Made by a program: the position numbers and the translations under genes
Assembly: GCA_900471605.1 (NCBI GenBank)
Contig: UCEY01000006.1
Span: forward strand, 1-64,000
Source: Hyphomicrobiales bacterium
GTDB lineage: Bacteria; Pseudomonadota; Alphaproteobacteria; Rhizobiales; Rhizobiaceae
Direction: 5' to 3'
Length of the DNA stretch: 64,000 bases
Notes under the pieces: model-generated
Told to the model about the DNA's origin: nothing
Database searches by the model: none
Seen by the model: only the letters and a program-made list of their open reading frames with translations
Shown: in pieces, positions 43,267-53,518 of the stretch
Layout: every line of letters starts with the position of its first letter
How positions within the stretch are numbered: position 1 is the stretch's first letter

Positions 43267-43971
43267 ATGCAGCATTGGCTCGACAAGCTGACTGATCTCG
43301 CCGCGCTTCGCGGCGATGAAACTGTCTTGAAGGACGCCTTGAGCCTTTTTGCCGAGCAGGCGGGGTTTGGAGGGTACGCTTATCTCTATATTCGACCAGG
43401 ACACACGATCGCCGCATCCAACTATCACCCGGAATGGCGAACTCTCTATTTCAAGCGGAAGTTCGAAGCTCTCGATCCGATCGTCAACCGAGCCAAGTCC
43501 CTGAAGCAGGCCTTTGCGTGGAGCGGCGAACAGGAGCGAAGGCGACTTTCTAAGGACGAGCGCGAATTCTTCGATCGCGCAGCCGATTACGGCATCCGCT
43601 CAGGGATCACCATTCCCATCAGGGCTGCGAACGGCTCGACCTCCATGTTCACGCTGGCTTCAGACACGACCGAAATCCAGCTTGAGCGCGATATCAATCC
43701 TGTCGCGGCGGCGGCAGCTGTTGGACAGCTACACGCACGAATGTCCCTGTTGCCGCTGTCGCCGACCGAACAGCAACCGGACTGGCTTGACCCTAAAGAA
43801 GCTGCTTACCTGAACTGGATCTCCGTCGGGAAAACTATGGACGAAGCCGCGGAACTAGAGGGGGTTAAGTACAACTCGGTGAAAAGTAAGATCGAGGAAA
43901 CCCGCAAGCGGCTTCAGGTCCATACCATGCCGCATCTTGTGGCGCTGGCTATTCGCGCCGGCCTGATCTGA
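43267..43971 (+). CDS. traR: Quorum-sensing transcriptional activator TraR
   Basis: A 234-residue LuxR-family regulator, the size of Ti plasmid TraR. The acyl-homoserine-lactone pocket residues Y53, W57, Y61 and D70 are present at exactly the Ti numbering. The C-terminal LuxR helix-turn-helix starts at [31 protein letters not shown]. With autoinducer it dimerises and binds tra boxes. It converges on traM, with a 9-bp gap between the two stops. Confidence 0.96.
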   Translation: MQHWLDKLTDLAALRGDETVLKDALSLFAEQAGFGGYAYLYIRPGHTIAASNYHPEWRTLYFKRKFEALDPIVNRAKSLKQAFAWSGEQERRRLSKDEREFFDRAADYGIRSGITIPIRAANGSTSMFTLASDTTEIQLERDINPVAAAAAVGQLHARMSLLPLSPTEQQPDWLDPKEAAYLNWISVGKTMDEAAELEGVKYNSVKSKIEETRKRLQVHTMPHLVALAIRAGLI

Positions 43972-43980
43972 GGGCTCAGT

Positions 43981-44289
43981 TCAATTGAATGACACCTTCG
44001 GGATGTAACCCAGGAGCCCGATCAGCATATTGAGCGCGCTCATCTGCGCGTGCATCTCGATCATGGCTTCAATGTATTCAAGGTGCTGTGCGCCACCCGC
44101 AGCCACACCGATCTTATAGTCCTGCGGAAGAGCCTGAAACAGCTGATCCGCCTTCTCCAAGAGCTGCCTGTGAAGCCGGATGGCATTCACTGCTAACAGC
44201 TCAAGTTCGCCGGTTGGCAGCCCACGCGTAAGTCCGATGACCGGGCGGAGCTGGCATGCCTCGGACACAGGGGCTTCACTAGTTTCCAT
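43981..44289 (-). CDS. traM: TraR antiactivator TraM
   Basis: A 102-residue protein from METSEAPVSEACQL, the usual size for TraM; longer in-frame starts lack support. It is helical, ending IEAMIEMHAQMSALNMLIGLLGYIPKVSFN, as in TraM, which binds and inactivates TraR to set the quorum threshold. A GAGGG ribosome site lies 11 bases upstream. A hairpin in its leader and a tra box 290 bp upstream suggest TraR-dependent, structured control. Confidence 0.93.
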   Translation of the reverse strand: METSEAPVSEACQLRPVIGLTRGLPTGELELLAVNAIRLHRQLLEKADQLFQALPQDYKIGVAAGGAQHLEYIEAMIEMHAQMSALNMLIGLLGYIPKVSFN

Positions 44290-44598
44290 GATCATCCAAC
44301 CCTCAGAATTGTCTGCGGTGCGCCCCCGCAGACGTTTATCTCTGATCCCAAGCCGGGGGTTGGAAAACTGTATCAGAACAGTCCTGCGACCTTTAGCACC
44401 GGAGCACCTGGACATACGTCGCAGGCCCACCGGCCAATGGCCAGAGGATTCTGGTATCGCATCGGCCGATACCAACCGTCTGATAGAGGTTTCCACACCT
44501 CGAGGCAGCGCGTACTGCCCTGTCCGCCCTTATAAAGGGCCGATGTTGTTTTCGCTAGAGTGATGGAAAGACAAACATTTTGCAGATCTGCAGAAACG
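44290..44598 (-). promoter_or_regulatory. Leader and promoter region of traM
   Basis: A 309-bp gap between traM and traH, with no gene. It contains the leader hairpin at 44311-44333 (GTCTGCGG/CCGCAGAC) next to the traM ribosome site and tra box 3 at its far end, consistent with traM being transcribed from a TraR-dependent promoter. Confidence 0.65.
44578..44595. promoter_or_regulatory. tra box 3 upstream of traM
   Basis: TTTTGCAGATCTGCAGAA carries the full TGCAGATCTGCA core with imperfect flanks. It sits just outside the traH 3' end, on the traM side. Confidence 0.75.
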
Positions 44599-45222
44599 TC
44601 ATGGTCTTCCTCCTATTCCCGTCAAGTCAATCCTAATGCTGGCTTTGTTCGGATCCGACGCGGGCTCGGCTGACACGTCGGATTCGCTACCGTTTCTTTC
44701 GGAGTCGGCAGGTTCCTTGCCGTCATCGGGGATTCCTTGAGGTTGCTCCATAGGTTTAGCCTCACCCGGATCCTCCGCCCGGAACACCGCCAGCCCTTCG
44801 AAATACCCAGTCTGCCAAGCGATGACCGCATCATCCATAACCTGTGGCAGAACTTCTTTCGCTGTGGGATTGCCATACCATTTCAAAACGATGCGAAAGA
44901 CCTTGGCAAAGAGCGTCGTCCCCATACGGATATTCTCACAAGTCTCGACCATCTCCGGCTTCAACTGACCGGCTTCGACGATGCCTACGCCCGCCGGATA
45001 TTGGGTGATACCCACGCGAACGGTGTTACGGCCGAGATTATCGCGGATCAGAGCCAGTGCCTCTTCCGGCGTTGTCGGCTTCGGCACCAGCACCACCCGG
45101 TTGCCAGAGCGCACGGTGATCGCAAGAGGGTCCTGCGATCCAGCCCGCGCGATGAACTGCTCGACGATCGTCGGCTTGAGGGACGGATCGGCGCATTGCT
45201 GGATAAGGGCGGCATCGAGCAT
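44599..45222 (-). CDS. traH: Conjugal transfer protein TraH
   Basis: A 207-residue protein matching the Ti plasmid TraH family: MLDAALIQQCADPSLKPTIVEQFIARAGSQDPLAITVRSG is family-typical and resembles the catalytic-glutamate region of transglycosylase-like proteins, with a conserved core ending MDDAVIAWQTGYFEGLAVF. The C-terminal about 55 residues are charged and probably disordered. Last of the traA-F-B-H operon, 12 bp after traB. Its exact role is not known to me. Confidence 0.9.
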   Translation of the reverse strand: MLDAALIQQCADPSLKPTIVEQFIARAGSQDPLAITVRSGNRVVLVPKPTTPEEALALIRDNLGRNTVRVGITQYPAGVGIVEAGQLKPEMVETCENIRMGTTLFAKVFRIVLKWYGNPTAKEVLPQVMDDAVIAWQTGYFEGLAVFRAEDPGEAKPMEQPQGIPDDGKEPADSERNGSESDVSAEPASDPNKASIRIDLTGIGGRP

Positions 45223-45234
45223 CTTGGGTACATC

Positions 45235-46530
45235 CTAAGTGTTGAAGGCCATGACGATGGGTAAGTCGAAGAGCCGAGCCCAGGCTGCGACGCTCGCTTC
45301 CTGGATGGCGACGATTGAGCTGTTTTCGGTCCACCAGCCATTGCCAACGGCAACGATCACTTCGGGCGCATGCAGCATCGATTGCAGGACCGGCCAAAGA
45401 ATGAGCTGCTCATAGCAGATCAGCGGCGCGATCCTCAGTTCGTCAACCGCGACAACGGGATTACCGAAGAAGTCGGCCCGCGCGCCACCGCCTTGGCTGG
45501 TCAATCGCAACCATGGCTGCCACATCGACCCGGGAACCGGCATACGCTCGCGATAAAGAACGTTCGCTGCATCGGCCGAGGTCGCCACCATCACGTTGTC
45601 ATAGCCCCGTGGGTCAATGACGGCGGCACCTGCGACGACGGTTAGGTTCGAGCCGCGGAGACCTTCCTGCCAGACCCGCGCCACCGTCGGCGTCCAGAGG
45701 CCGAGCGCACTTTCCGGCAGCACCGCGACACGAACATCCCCGCCCGCCTCAGTGGCCTTCCTCACCGTGTCAACCAGATCACGTTGATAGGCCAGGGAGC
45801 CATCGCGCCCGAGGTGTCCCCCTTGTTTCAAATCGACGGCAATCCAGCCGGGTGGTAGTTTCGGGGACGTCCAGTTCATGGCGGACCAGACGTAAAGTCC
45901 TGCAAGGACTGCGACCGCGATTTGCCATCGTCGACCGGTCATGACGACCAACAGGATCGCGGTCGCGCCGAGGCCTGTCCAGCCCCATCCGGGAAACAGC
46001 ACACCGGCAGCCGTCAGTGGATGCGCCCAGCCAGTAATACCGAAGGGCGGCAGTGCCAAAAGCACCATGACCACAAGATAGCGTAAGGTCCTCGCCGCAT
46101 CCGTCCCTTTTCTCCCGGAAGCATTTTCGCCACGAGGTTTCGTCCAAAACATTGCATGGACAATGACGAAGGATGCGGAAGCCACTACCCAGAGCAAAAG
46201 CCCCGGCCAGAGATCGGCGGCATAATAATTTGCAACACCCTGCGGCAACCCGCGTGAAGCTGCCAGGAAATAGCCCGCCGCTACAAATGCCGCGATCGCG
46301 CGTGACGGCGCCGTTGCCCAGAGGAAGGGATAGAACAAAGCGACCGGAAGAAGAAGCACTTCCCCACTCCAGCCGATCCAGCCGCAAGCGATTGAGGCAA
46401 TCACCAGCAGACCCGATCGCCGAAAATAAGTGCGGCGGCTGTCGTTATGATCTGGGCTGGAAAGTGAGGATCGGAAGGGCCAGGCCAAGAAGACCGGAAA
46501 CCGGAACCGGGCCAAAATATCGGCTATCAT
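45235..46530 (-). CDS. traB: Conjugal transfer protein TraB (nitrilase-like)
   Basis: A 431-residue membrane protein from [13 protein letters not shown]; the longer open frame upstream is traF shadow. The N-terminal half has several hydrophobic segments and the C-terminal half is a carbon-nitrogen-hydrolase domain like that of apolipoprotein N-acyltransferase: Glu in VLPESALG and Cys in LICYEQ. The catalytic-lysine motif reads [13 protein letters not shown], with no obvious Lys. It overlaps traF by 86 bp. In Ti plasmids TraB increases transfer but its reaction is unknown. Confidence 0.92.
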   Translation of the reverse strand: MIADILARFRFPVFLAWPFRSSLSSPDHNDSRRTYFRRSGLLVIASIACGWIGWSGEVLLLPVALFYPFLWATAPSRAIAAFVAAGYFLAASRGLPQGVANYYAADLWPGLLLWVVASASFVIVHAMFWTKPRGENASGRKGTDAARTLRYLVVMVLLALPPFGITGWAHPLTAAGVLFPGWGWTGLGATAILLVVMTGRRWQIAVAVLAGLYVWSAMNWTSPKLPPGWIAVDLKQGGHLGRDGSLAYQRDLVDTVRKATEAGGDVRVAVLPESALGLWTPTVARVWQEGLRGSNLTVVAGAAVIDPRGYDNVMVATSADAANVLYRERMPVPGSMWQPWLRLTSQGGGARADFFGNPVVAVDELRIAPLICYEQLILWPVLQSMLHAPEVIVAVGNGWWTENSSIVAIQEASVAAWARLFDLPIVMAFNT

Positions 46531-46981
46531 AGGAGCTCGCAAAAGATGAGTGAAGGAAGAGGTATCCCGATGGCACGATGCCGCCGGGTTCGCGGGGCAG
46601 CTCGCGGCCCTCACCGTCCTTTTCGCGAACGGTGGATGCCTCGATGGGCTGGCCATCGATGACGACGTGATCGGTGATTTCGACATGCTGTCCGGACAAT
46701 GCCGCAACCGTCTTGATGAGCGGCGCCACACCGCCATCGCACAGGCCGCGGCGGAGATATCCACGATGCAATGCCTGCTCGAAGACCGTGGTCCTCGGCG
46801 GGCAGATGAACACGAGATCGCCGGCCTGGACCGGGCGGCTGAACGCCTCGATCCGCCAGAGGCCGAGCGGCTCACTCGGCGTCAGGTTGATCCGGTATCC
46901 GCCGATCGCCGCGCCGGCAACGACAGCGGCGAAGAGCAGAATGGACGCACTGCATATGACGATGGTACCGCAACGCCTCAT
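46445..46981 (-). CDS. traF: Conjugal transfer peptidase TraF (S26 family)
   Basis: A 178-residue signal-peptidase-like protein with an N-terminal membrane segment ([20 protein letters not shown]), the catalytic Ser in [12 protein letters not shown] and Lys in LIKTVAAL, and the C-terminal [12 protein letters not shown] typical of S26/TraF. In RP4 and Ti systems TraF processes and cyclises the TrbC pilin. Overlaps the traA stop by 4 bp and traB by 86 bp. Confidence 0.94.
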   Translation of the reverse strand: MRRCGTIVICSASILLFAAVVAGAAIGGYRINLTPSEPLGLWRIEAFSRPVQAGDLVFICPPRTTVFEQALHRGYLRRGLCDGGVAPLIKTVAALSGQHVEITDHVVIDGQPIEASTVREKDGEGRELPREPGGIVPSGYLFLHSSFASSYDSRYFGPVPVSGLLGLALPILTFQPRS

Positions 46982-49900
46982 TGCTTCATCACCGGCGACT
47001 GGCGCTGCGTCATACTCAGCTCCTCGGCTTGCTTGAGTGTCTGCGTCGTCCGTTCATGGGCGGCAAGCTGCTGCGCTGTGCGCATCACCGGCCATGCTTC
47101 CTTCAGCTGCTGCTTCTCTTGCCGGTCCATGCCTTCCGACAGTTTGTCGAACAGCTTTCCGGAGGGCTCACGCGCCGTGTTAGTCAGCATCGTGCGCTCG
47201 CCGAACCGCTCGGTAACGGCCTTGTTGAATTCGTCAATTTCCAGCTTCGTTTCCCGGTTGCTCAGCGCATATCCCATCGCAGCCGGCAGATCGTTCCGGT
47301 CGATGGCATCACGCACTCGCTCGAGCACGACACGCGCCGCTGGCGACAGCGCCGGAATGTCGATGGAGACCCGCTGGCGCATTGCCTGCTCGTCCGCTTG
47401 CAATCGCTGCACTGCCGTCTCGCGCATCCTCAGATATTGATCGAGGTCGCGCTTCAATGCCGGGACATTGAGCTCGGCGATGCGGCGCGCCTCCAGCTCT
47501 GCCTTGCCCGAGAGAATGCCGGTCTTGCCCTTCAGTGGACCAAAAGTCTCCGGCTCCACCTCGATTTTCCGGAGAACCTGTTTCGCGATCTCCTTGTCTG
47601 CCAAAACCGTGTCGAAGTTCATCGTGCGAAATGCGGTTTCCGGATCGGCGAAGACGTAAGCGAAACGCGCGGAAACTTCTTCCCATTGCCGGTTCAGCGC
47701 GGGATCGGCGCCAAGCCTGTCACCGACCGTATCGGCAACAGAGCCAGCGAATGTCTTGATGCCTGCGACCATGGGGGCGGGCTCCTTCATCGTTGGAGTG
47801 TCAGGGATTTGGGTGAAGCCAAGGCGAGCGGCGAAGGCAGCGAGACGCTGGCCGAGTTCGACGAGCTTTGCCTTCTGGCGCAATGTCCAGTCGAGCCGGT
47901 CGCGGACCAGCGTGCGAGCGACCTGGACGATGTGCAGGCCACGGTTCTCCGAGAAGCACAACGCCTCGCGATAGAGCTGGCCGCGCTCGTAATCGAGCGT
48001 CGTCTCCTTGGCGTTTTTCCGGGAGAGAACCTTGGCCAGGCCGCCATTGAAGGAGAAGGACCGCGTTCCGTAAAAGAGCTGCAGATCCTCGCGATGGCGG
48101 GTCATCGCCACATAGGTCAGATGCCGGTCCAGGGACAGGGAAGCGAGCACCTTCACCCTATCGACGGTGGCCCCCTGGGATTTGTGAATCGTCGTCGCGT
48201 AGCCGAGATCGAGATTGTTGTAGAACCTCTGTTCGACGATCACCTGACGGCGCTGATCGCCTTCGCCCACCGTTGCGATGATTCGGTTTGCTTCGGCCCC
48301 TACGACATGGCCGATCATGCCATTCTTGACGCCGAGCGATCCCTCGTTCTTCAGGAAGACGATCTGGTCACCGACATCGAAACGGCGTTCGCCGTCAGCC
48401 GTTTTGAAGGTATGGCCTTCACCGACAATGCCGCGTTCGACCAGCTTCTCGCGGGCCATCACATTGAGCATTCGCACGTCGCGGCGCAGGTGGGCGAGGA
48501 TCAGAGTCGTCTTGGTCTGATCGTAGTCCCGGTTCCAATCGGCGATGAGATTTTCAACCGCTTCGGACTTCAGGCGCGAGCCGAGCACCCTCCCCTGACC
48601 CTGATATGCAGCGAGCGCGTGTCCGACATTGCCGCGCGCGAGATCGAGCGAGGCCTTGCGCATCCAGTCCTCGCGCTGGCGATAGATGGTTTCGAGTTCG
48701 GCGTAGCCAATGCGATCGACGATGGCGCGGAAAGCGGCCCCGGCCTCGATCGGCTGAAGCTGTTCGGGATCGCCGATCAGCACGATCTTCGCGCCTGCTC
48801 TTGCCACCGCATCGACAAACCCGGCCATCTGTTTCGAGGCCACCATGCCGGCCTCGTCCATGACGAAGATCGTCTTGTCGTCCAGAATGTCTCGGCCGCG
48901 GTTCCAGCGCAGCTCCCAAGACGCGAGCGTGCGGCTTTCGATGCCGGCTTCCTTCTCCAGGCCCTCGGCCGCCTTGCCGGCAAGCGCTCCGCCGACGACG
49001 CGGTATCCGGCCAGTTCCCACGCCTCGCGGGCAGCTTTCATCATCGTGGTCTTGCCGGCGCCCGCGCGTCCAACCACGGCCGCGATCCGCGCGGGTCCGG
49101 CGATCCGCTCGATTGCGGCTTTCTGTTCTTCCGAGAGCCGCTCATGCCGCCGGAGCGTAGCGGCCAGAGCACCTTCAGACACAGCATGACCGTCCCGGTT
49201 CGACAGCCACAACGCCTGCCGCACCATCGTTGCTTCCAGCCGGATCATCGCTCGGGTCGAATAGCGCGCCGGCAGCTTTTCGCCGGTGGCGAAATCGATC
49301 GTGTCGCGCTGCAGTCGCAGCACGTCCGGGTTCAGGATAATCCTGATCATCAATTGCTGGAAGACAGCGGGATCGTCGACATAGCGATGCAGGACCTTGG
49401 CCACGTCCCGCTCGTTGAAGACGCTCTTCTCTCGCGTGATCAGGTCGAGCACGATGGCGGGATCGCGGATGATCCGGCGGGCGTTTTCCGAGCGTCGCTG
49501 TTGGTTCAGCTCGATCCGTTCGAGCTCCGGCCGGACGCCTTGTTGCTCCGCCTTGCGCTCAATGGCCTTTGCCCCGACGCCCAGATGAATGGTCGGCTCA
49601 AGGTTGATACCCTGCTTTTCGTAAGAGCGGCCATCGATGCGTAAATCGATGCCGCCCAGCGCCAGATGATGGTTTTGCCGCTCGAACCAGCCGTCGCGCA
49701 AGACATTGAAGTCCTCAGTCGATCCGGCCCAGAGTTCATAGAGGATCTTTCCAGATTTCGTCCGAACCGGCTGGCCGTCCTCGCCGATGACCGCAACCTT
49801 CTTCGACCCGAACCCGTCCTCGGAGAGCGGCCGCAACGTGGTCATTAGGTGGATGTGCGGATTGCCGGGATTGTCGTGATAAACCCAGTCGGCAACCATG

Positions 49901-50280
49901 CCTTTCGCCAGGATGTGTTTCTCGACAAAATCCCGCACCAGGGCGATGTTTTGCTCGGCGGACAGCTCCAGCGGAAGCGCGATGGTCAGGTCGCGCGCCA
50001 ACTGCGCGTCGGCACGTTTCTCAAAGGCTTCGACCTTGTTCCAGAAAGTTTCAGAGGCACCGGAAACCGAGCGGTCGGCGATCAGCGAGCGGACCCATTT
50101 CGGGGCGTCGGCCGGGAGAAGAAACTCCTCGTGCAGCAGGCCCCGCTTGCGGGTGTAGTCGATGGTGCGGGCCTCGCGCTCATATTCCATCTTCGCGCAG
50201 TGCCGGTAGGCCGCAGACAGCACGACGCTGCGGCCTGAGCCGCGGCTGACGATGCTGGCTGAGAAATGGGCGATGGCCAC
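46978..50280 (-). CDS. traA: Conjugative relaxase/helicase TraA
   Basis: With GTG at 50280 the protein has 1100 residues, the length of Ti plasmid TraA; the upstream ATG at 50376 would run through the oriT. The N-terminal MobA/MobL-type relaxase region shows [16 protein letters not shown] and the metal-binding [13 protein letters not shown] (about 141). A RecD/TraI-like helicase follows with Walker [12 protein letters not shown] (about 403) and Walker [11 protein letters not shown] (about 475), then a family-typical C-terminal region. It nicks oriT and unwinds the transferred strand. First gene of traA-F-B-H; oriT and a tra box lie immediately upstream. Confidence 0.96.
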   Translation of the reverse strand: MAIAHFSASIVSRGSGRSVVLSAAYRHCAKMEYEREARTIDYTRKRGLLHEEFLLPADAPKWVRSLIADRSVSGASETFWNKVEAFEKRADAQLARDLTIALPLELSAEQNIALVRDFVEKHILAKGMVADWVYHDNPGNPHIHLMTTLRPLSEDGFGSKKVAVIGEDGQPVRTKSGKILYELWAGSTEDFNVLRDGWFERQNHHLALGGIDLRIDGRSYEKQGINLEPTIHLGVGAKAIERKAEQQGVRPELERIELNQQRRSENARRIIRDPAIVLDLITREKSVFNERDVAKVLHRYVDDPAVFQQLMIRIILNPDVLRLQRDTIDFATGEKLPARYSTRAMIRLEATMVRQALWLSNRDGHAVSEGALAATLRRHERLSEEQKAAIERIAGPARIAAVVGRAGAGKTTMMKAAREAWELAGYRVVGGALAGKAAEGLEKEAGIESRTLASWELRWNRGRDILDDKTIFVMDEAGMVASKQMAGFVDAVARAGAKIVLIGDPEQLQPIEAGAAFRAIVDRIGYAELETIYRQREDWMRKASLDLARGNVGHALAAYQGQGRVLGSRLKSEAVENLIADWNRDYDQTKTTLILAHLRRDVRMLNVMAREKLVERGIVGEGHTFKTADGERRFDVGDQIVFLKNEGSLGVKNGMIGHVVGAEANRIIATVGEGDQRRQVIVEQRFYNNLDLGYATTIHKSQGATVDRVKVLASLSLDRHLTYVAMTRHREDLQLFYGTRSFSFNGGLAKVLSRKNAKETTLDYERGQLYREALCFSENRGLHIVQVARTLVRDRLDWTLRQKAKLVELGQRLAAFAARLGFTQIPDTPTMKEPAPMVAGIKTFAGSVADTVGDRLGADPALNRQWEEVSARFAYVFADPETAFRTMNFDTVLADKEIAKQVLRKIEVEPETFGPLKGKTGILSGKAELEARRIAELNVPALKRDLDQYLRMRETAVQRLQADEQAMRQRVSIDIPALSPAARVVLERVRDAIDRNDLPAAMGYALSNRETKLEIDEFNKAVTERFGERTMLTNTAREPSGKLFDKLSEGMDRQEKQQLKEAWPVMRTAQQLAAHERTTQTLKQAEELSMTQRQSPVMKQ

Positions 50281-50328
50281 GGCGAAGAGCGCTCCCAGTT
50301 GGAACCCAGTTCGGGGGGAGTGGCGGCC

Positions 50329-50376
50329 GAAAGCAACGCGTCGCATCGCGACGTATAATTGCGCCCTTGAAGCCAT
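50329..50376. other. Origin of transfer (oriT), RSF1010/Ti type
   Basis: The nick-region signature TATAATTGCGCCCTTG (50354-50369) is the one shared by pTiC58 and RSF1010 oriTs. Next to it is the inverted repeat GCGTCGC (50338-50344) / GCGACGT (50348-50354). The site lies between traA and traC, exactly as in Ti plasmids. Nicking would be expected within GCGCCCTTG. Confidence 0.85.
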
Positions 50377-50421
50377 TCCTTCGGAACGGCGGGATCATTC
50401 ACAAAAGCATCGCCCTTGGCG

Positions 50422-50439
50422 ATCTGCAGATCTGCAGAT
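50422..50439. promoter_or_regulatory. tra box 4 between traA and traC
   Basis: ATCTGCAGATCTGCAGAT is an 18-bp perfect palindrome with the tra box core. Its position between divergent traA and traC fits a bidirectional TraR-activated promoter. Confidence 0.85.
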
Positions 50440-50512
50440 TTCAATCTGAAGGCATCCGGGAGAGTCTGGGCGTCGCAAGTGCAACGCCCAGACGTAAAAA
50501 GGAGCAACCGGA

Positions 50513-50809
50513 ATGAAGAAACCGTCGTCGCGGATCAGGGAAGAGATCGCAAGATTGCAGGACCAGCTGAAGCAGGCAGAGACGCGTGAGGCCGAACGCA
50601 TCGGCCGCATCGCACTGAAGGCCGCTCTCGGGGAAATCGAGATTGACGAGGCAGAGCTTCAGGCTGCCTTCGAGGACGTCGCCAAACGGTTTCGCGGAGG
50701 CAAAGGTATTGCGACCGGGAGAAAGAATACCGGCGAGAGCAGAAGCGGCGGTGAGCCGTTCACGGCGCAGTCGCCTGGCGCGGATGCGGGCGGGGCTGGT
50801 GAGGTTTGA
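50513..50809 (+). CDS. traC: Conjugal transfer protein TraC
   Basis: A 98-residue protein, the size of Ti TraC, with the conserved [37 protein letters not shown] coiled-coil region and a Gly/Ser-rich tail. It is thought to assist relaxosome formation at oriT. It has an AAAAGGAGCAACCGG ribosome site and is the first of traC-D-G. Confidence 0.94.
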   Translation: MKKPSSRIREEIARLQDQLKQAETREAERIGRIALKAALGEIEIDEAELQAAFEDVAKRFRGGKGIATGRKNTGESRSGGEPFTAQSPGADAGGAGEV

Positions 50810-50813
50810 GCGC

Positions 50814-51029
50814 ATGGCGAAATCAGCAACGGCAGAGGCGCGCAAAAAGGACACGCGCGAAAAAATCGAGCTCGGCGGCCTGATCGTCAAGGCCGGGCTG
50901 CGCTACGAGAAGCGTTCCTTGCTGCTCGGCCTGCTGATCGATGCCGGCAGGCGGATCAAGGGCGACGAGACAGAGAAGGCCCGCCTCGCGGCAATCGGCG
51001 CGGAGGCCTTCGGCAATGACGGCGAATAG
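50814..51029 (+). CDS. traD: Conjugal transfer protein TraD
   Basis: A 71-residue protein ([34 protein letters not shown]...), the size of Ti TraD, whose sequence belongs to the conjugal TraD family. The ATG 4 bp after traC is preferred over the longer frame that only overlaps traC. Role unknown; it overlaps traG by 14 bp. Confidence 0.93.
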   Translation: MAKSATAEARKKDTREKIELGGLIVKAGLRYEKRSLLLGLLIDAGRRIKGDETEKARLAAIGAEAFGNDGE

Positions 51030-52989
51030 GCTGCTGCTGGCAATCCTGCCCGCTGTGATCATGCTCGCGACGATGATCCTGACGTCTGGATTTGAACATC
51101 GGCTGGCGGCACTCGGAACGTCGGCGCAGGCGAAGCTGATGCTGGGCCGAGTCGGTCTCGCATTGCCCTATGTCACAGCCGCGGCCATCGGCGTCATGGC
51201 GCTCTTTGCCGCGAACGGGTCGGCCAATATCAAGGCGGCCGGTCTCGGCGCTCTCACGGGCAGCACCACCGTCGTGATCCTCGCCATCGCCCGCGAGACC
51301 GTCCGCCTGACCGGGTTTTCCGCGAGCGTCTCGGCGGGACAATCCGTTCTTGCCTATATCGATCCGGCGACGATGCTCGGCGCGCTTGCTGTCTTCATCA
51401 GCGGCGTGTTCGCGCTGTGCGTTGCTATTAGGGGCAATGCCGCGTTTTCGACTACGTCGCCAAAGCGGATCGGCGGCAAGCGCGCTGTCCATGGCGAGGC
51501 CGACTGGATGAAAATGCCCGAAGCCGCAAAGCTCTTTCCCGAAGCCGGCGGTATCGTCGTCGGCGAACGTTATCGCGTCGATCGCGACAGCGTTGCCACC
51601 ATGCCGTTCCGCTCCGATGAACCGCAAAGCTGGGGTGCCGGCGGCAAGTCGCCGCTGCTCTGCTTCGACGGCTCCTTCGGCTCGTCGCACGGAATCGTCT
51701 TTGCCGGCTCCGGCGGTTTCAAGACGACGTCGGTGACGATCCCGACCGCGCTCAAATGGGGCGGCGGCCTGGTGGTGCTGGATCCATCGAGCGAGGTCGC
51801 GCCGATGGTCATGGAGCATCGACGCCAAGCTGGCCGGAAGGTGATCGTGCTCGATCCAACCGCGTCTGGTGTCGGCTTCAATGCGCTCGACTGGATCGGC
51901 CGTCATGGCAATACCAAGGAAGAGGATATCGTTGCCGTTGCGACGTGGATCATGACCGACAATGCGCGCACGGCATCTGCCCGCGACGACTTCTTCAGGG
52001 CCTCGGCGATGCAACTCCTGACTGCTTTGATCGCCGACGTCTGCCTGTCTGGACATACGGACAAGAAAAACCAGACATTGAGACAGGTCCGCGCCAATCT
52101 GTCCGAACCCGAGCCAAAACTTCGGGCGCGCCTGACGAAGATCTATGAAGAGTCGGATTCGGATTTCGTGAAGGAGAACGTGTCCGTCTTCGTCAACATG
52201 ACACCGGAGACGTTTTCCGGTGTCTATGCCAATGCGGTGAAGGAAACACACTGGCTGTCGTATCCCAACTATGCCGGCTTGGTCTCCGGCAACTGTTTCT
52301 CAACAGACGATCTCGCAGACGGTGAGACTGACATCTTCATCGCGCTCGATCTGAAAGTGCTGGAAGCCCACCCGGGCTTCGCGCGTGTCGTCATCGGCTC
52401 GCTGCTGAACGCGATCTATAACCGCAACGGCAACGTAAAGGATCGAACCCTCTTCCTCCTCGACGAGGTGGCACGTCTCGGCTATCTGCGCATCCTCGAA
52501 ACCGCCCGAGACGCAGGCCGCAAATACGGCATCACGCTGACGATGATCTTCCAGTCGCTCGGCCAGATGCGCGAGGCTTATGGCGGGCGGGATGCGACGA
52601 GCAAGTGGTTCGAATCCGCGTCCTGGATTTCGTTCGCGGCGATCAACGATCCTGATACCGCTGACTACATCTCCAAACGATGTGGTGACACCACGGTCGA
52701 GGTCGACCAAACCAATCGTTCGTCCGGAATGAAGGGATCGTCGAGATCGCGGTCGAAGCAACTCAACCGCCGACCGTTGATCCTTCCGCATGAGGTTCTG
52801 CGCATGCGCGGCGACGAACAGATCGTCTTCACCTCGGGCAACGCACCCCTTCGATGCGGGCGCGCCGTCTGGTTCCGCCGCGAGGACATGAAGGCCTGTG
52901 TCGGAGAGAACCGGTTTCACAGGCCGGCCATCAAACAGCCCAAGGCTGGTGACACGGGCGTGATAAGCATTGAGGAGATTACAGATTGA
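51016..52989 (+). CDS. traG: Type IV coupling protein TraG (VirD4 family)
   Basis: A 657-residue VirD4-type ATPase from [14 protein letters not shown]. Two N-terminal membrane segments (about 5-22 and 50-65), a further hydrophobic stretch near 130, then Walker [16 protein letters not shown] at about 230 and Walker [13 protein letters not shown] at about 477. It links the relaxosome to the Trb channel and energises DNA export. Overlaps traD; the nuclease gene overlaps its stop. Confidence 0.96.
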   Translation: MTANRLLLAILPAVIMLATMILTSGFEHRLAALGTSAQAKLMLGRVGLALPYVTAAAIGVMALFAANGSANIKAAGLGALTGSTTVVILAIARETVRLTGFSASVSAGQSVLAYIDPATMLGALAVFISGVFALCVAIRGNAAFSTTSPKRIGGKRAVHGEADWMKMPEAAKLFPEAGGIVVGERYRVDRDSVATMPFRSDEPQSWGAGGKSPLLCFDGSFGSSHGIVFAGSGGFKTTSVTIPTALKWGGGLVVLDPSSEVAPMVMEHRRQAGRKVIVLDPTASGVGFNALDWIGRHGNTKEEDIVAVATWIMTDNARTASARDDFFRASAMQLLTALIADVCLSGHTDKKNQTLRQVRANLSEPEPKLRARLTKIYEESDSDFVKENVSVFVNMTPETFSGVYANAVKETHWLSYPNYAGLVSGNCFSTDDLADGETDIFIALDLKVLEAHPGFARVVIGSLLNAIYNRNGNVKDRTLFLLDEVARLGYLRILETARDAGRKYGITLTMIFQSLGQMREAYGGRDATSKWFESASWISFAAINDPDTADYISKRCGDTTVEVDQTNRSSGMKGSSRSRSKQLNRRPLILPHEVLRMRGDEQIVFTSGNAPLRCGRAVWFRREDMKACVGENRFHRPAIKQPKAGDTGVISIEEITD

Positions 52990-53423
52990 GAGCATCGCCG
53001 ACCGTTGCCACCATCGCCATCATGATATCATGGGGCTTTTCATACCCAGGGTTAGCCGAGCAACCGACGACGCCGAATGAGCAATTCTCGATTTGTGAAA
53101 ACGGGCAGAGGATCACCTGCGTCGTGGATGGTGATACCTTCTGGCTTCGAGGCACGAAGATCAGAATTGCCGACATCGACACGCCGGAGCTGAGCCCTCC
53201 GAGATGCGAACGAGAACGCCAACGCGGCGTGGCTGCAAAGCAGCGTCTGCTCGAAATCCTCAACTCGGGTCCGATCCTGTTGAGGAGTGTAGCGAGAGAC
53301 GAGGATCGCTTTGGCCGCAAGCTTAGGATCGTGTTTCGCGGCAATCGATCTGTCGGCGAAATCCTCATTGCCGAAGGTCTTGCCCGGAAGTGGGAAGGGT
53401 CACGTCGGAGCTGGTGTGATTGA
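52986..53423 (+). CDS. Thermonuclease-family (SNase) secreted protein
   Basis: A 145-residue staphylococcal-nuclease-like protein. A hydrophobic N-terminus ends near PGLAEQ, so it is probably exported. The family pattern VDGDTFWLRGTKIRIADIDTPELS, GVAAKQRLLEIL and DRFGRKLRIVF contains the Arg/Glu/Arg catalytic positions. It starts with TTG overlapping the traG stop and is a common companion of Ti-type traG. It may degrade DNA during or after transfer; the role is unproven. Confidence 0.9.
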   Translation: MRASPTVATIAIMISWGFSYPGLAEQPTTPNEQFSICENGQRITCVVDGDTFWLRGTKIRIADIDTPELSPPRCERERQRGVAAKQRLLEILNSGPILLRSVARDEDRFGRKLRIVFRGNRSVGEILIAEGLARKWEGSRRSWCD

Positions 53424-53518
53424 AGCCAAACCGACGGATCAACGTCATGAATCGGTGAGCACATTGCGATTCAAAACTCTCATTGGACGTCGGATTCCGA
53501 TCGCGCGATTCTTTCCCC

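Noticed and set aside
46981..49644. Very long plus-strand frame (887 codons) across traA
   Set aside because: It is antisense to the relaxase, whose motifs (HIH, Walker A and B) are unambiguous. The long frame is a by-product of high-GC codon use.
50956..52251. Minus-strand frame of 431 codons across traG
   Set aside because: Shadow of the coupling-protein gene; Arg/Asp/Gly-rich composition and no domain.
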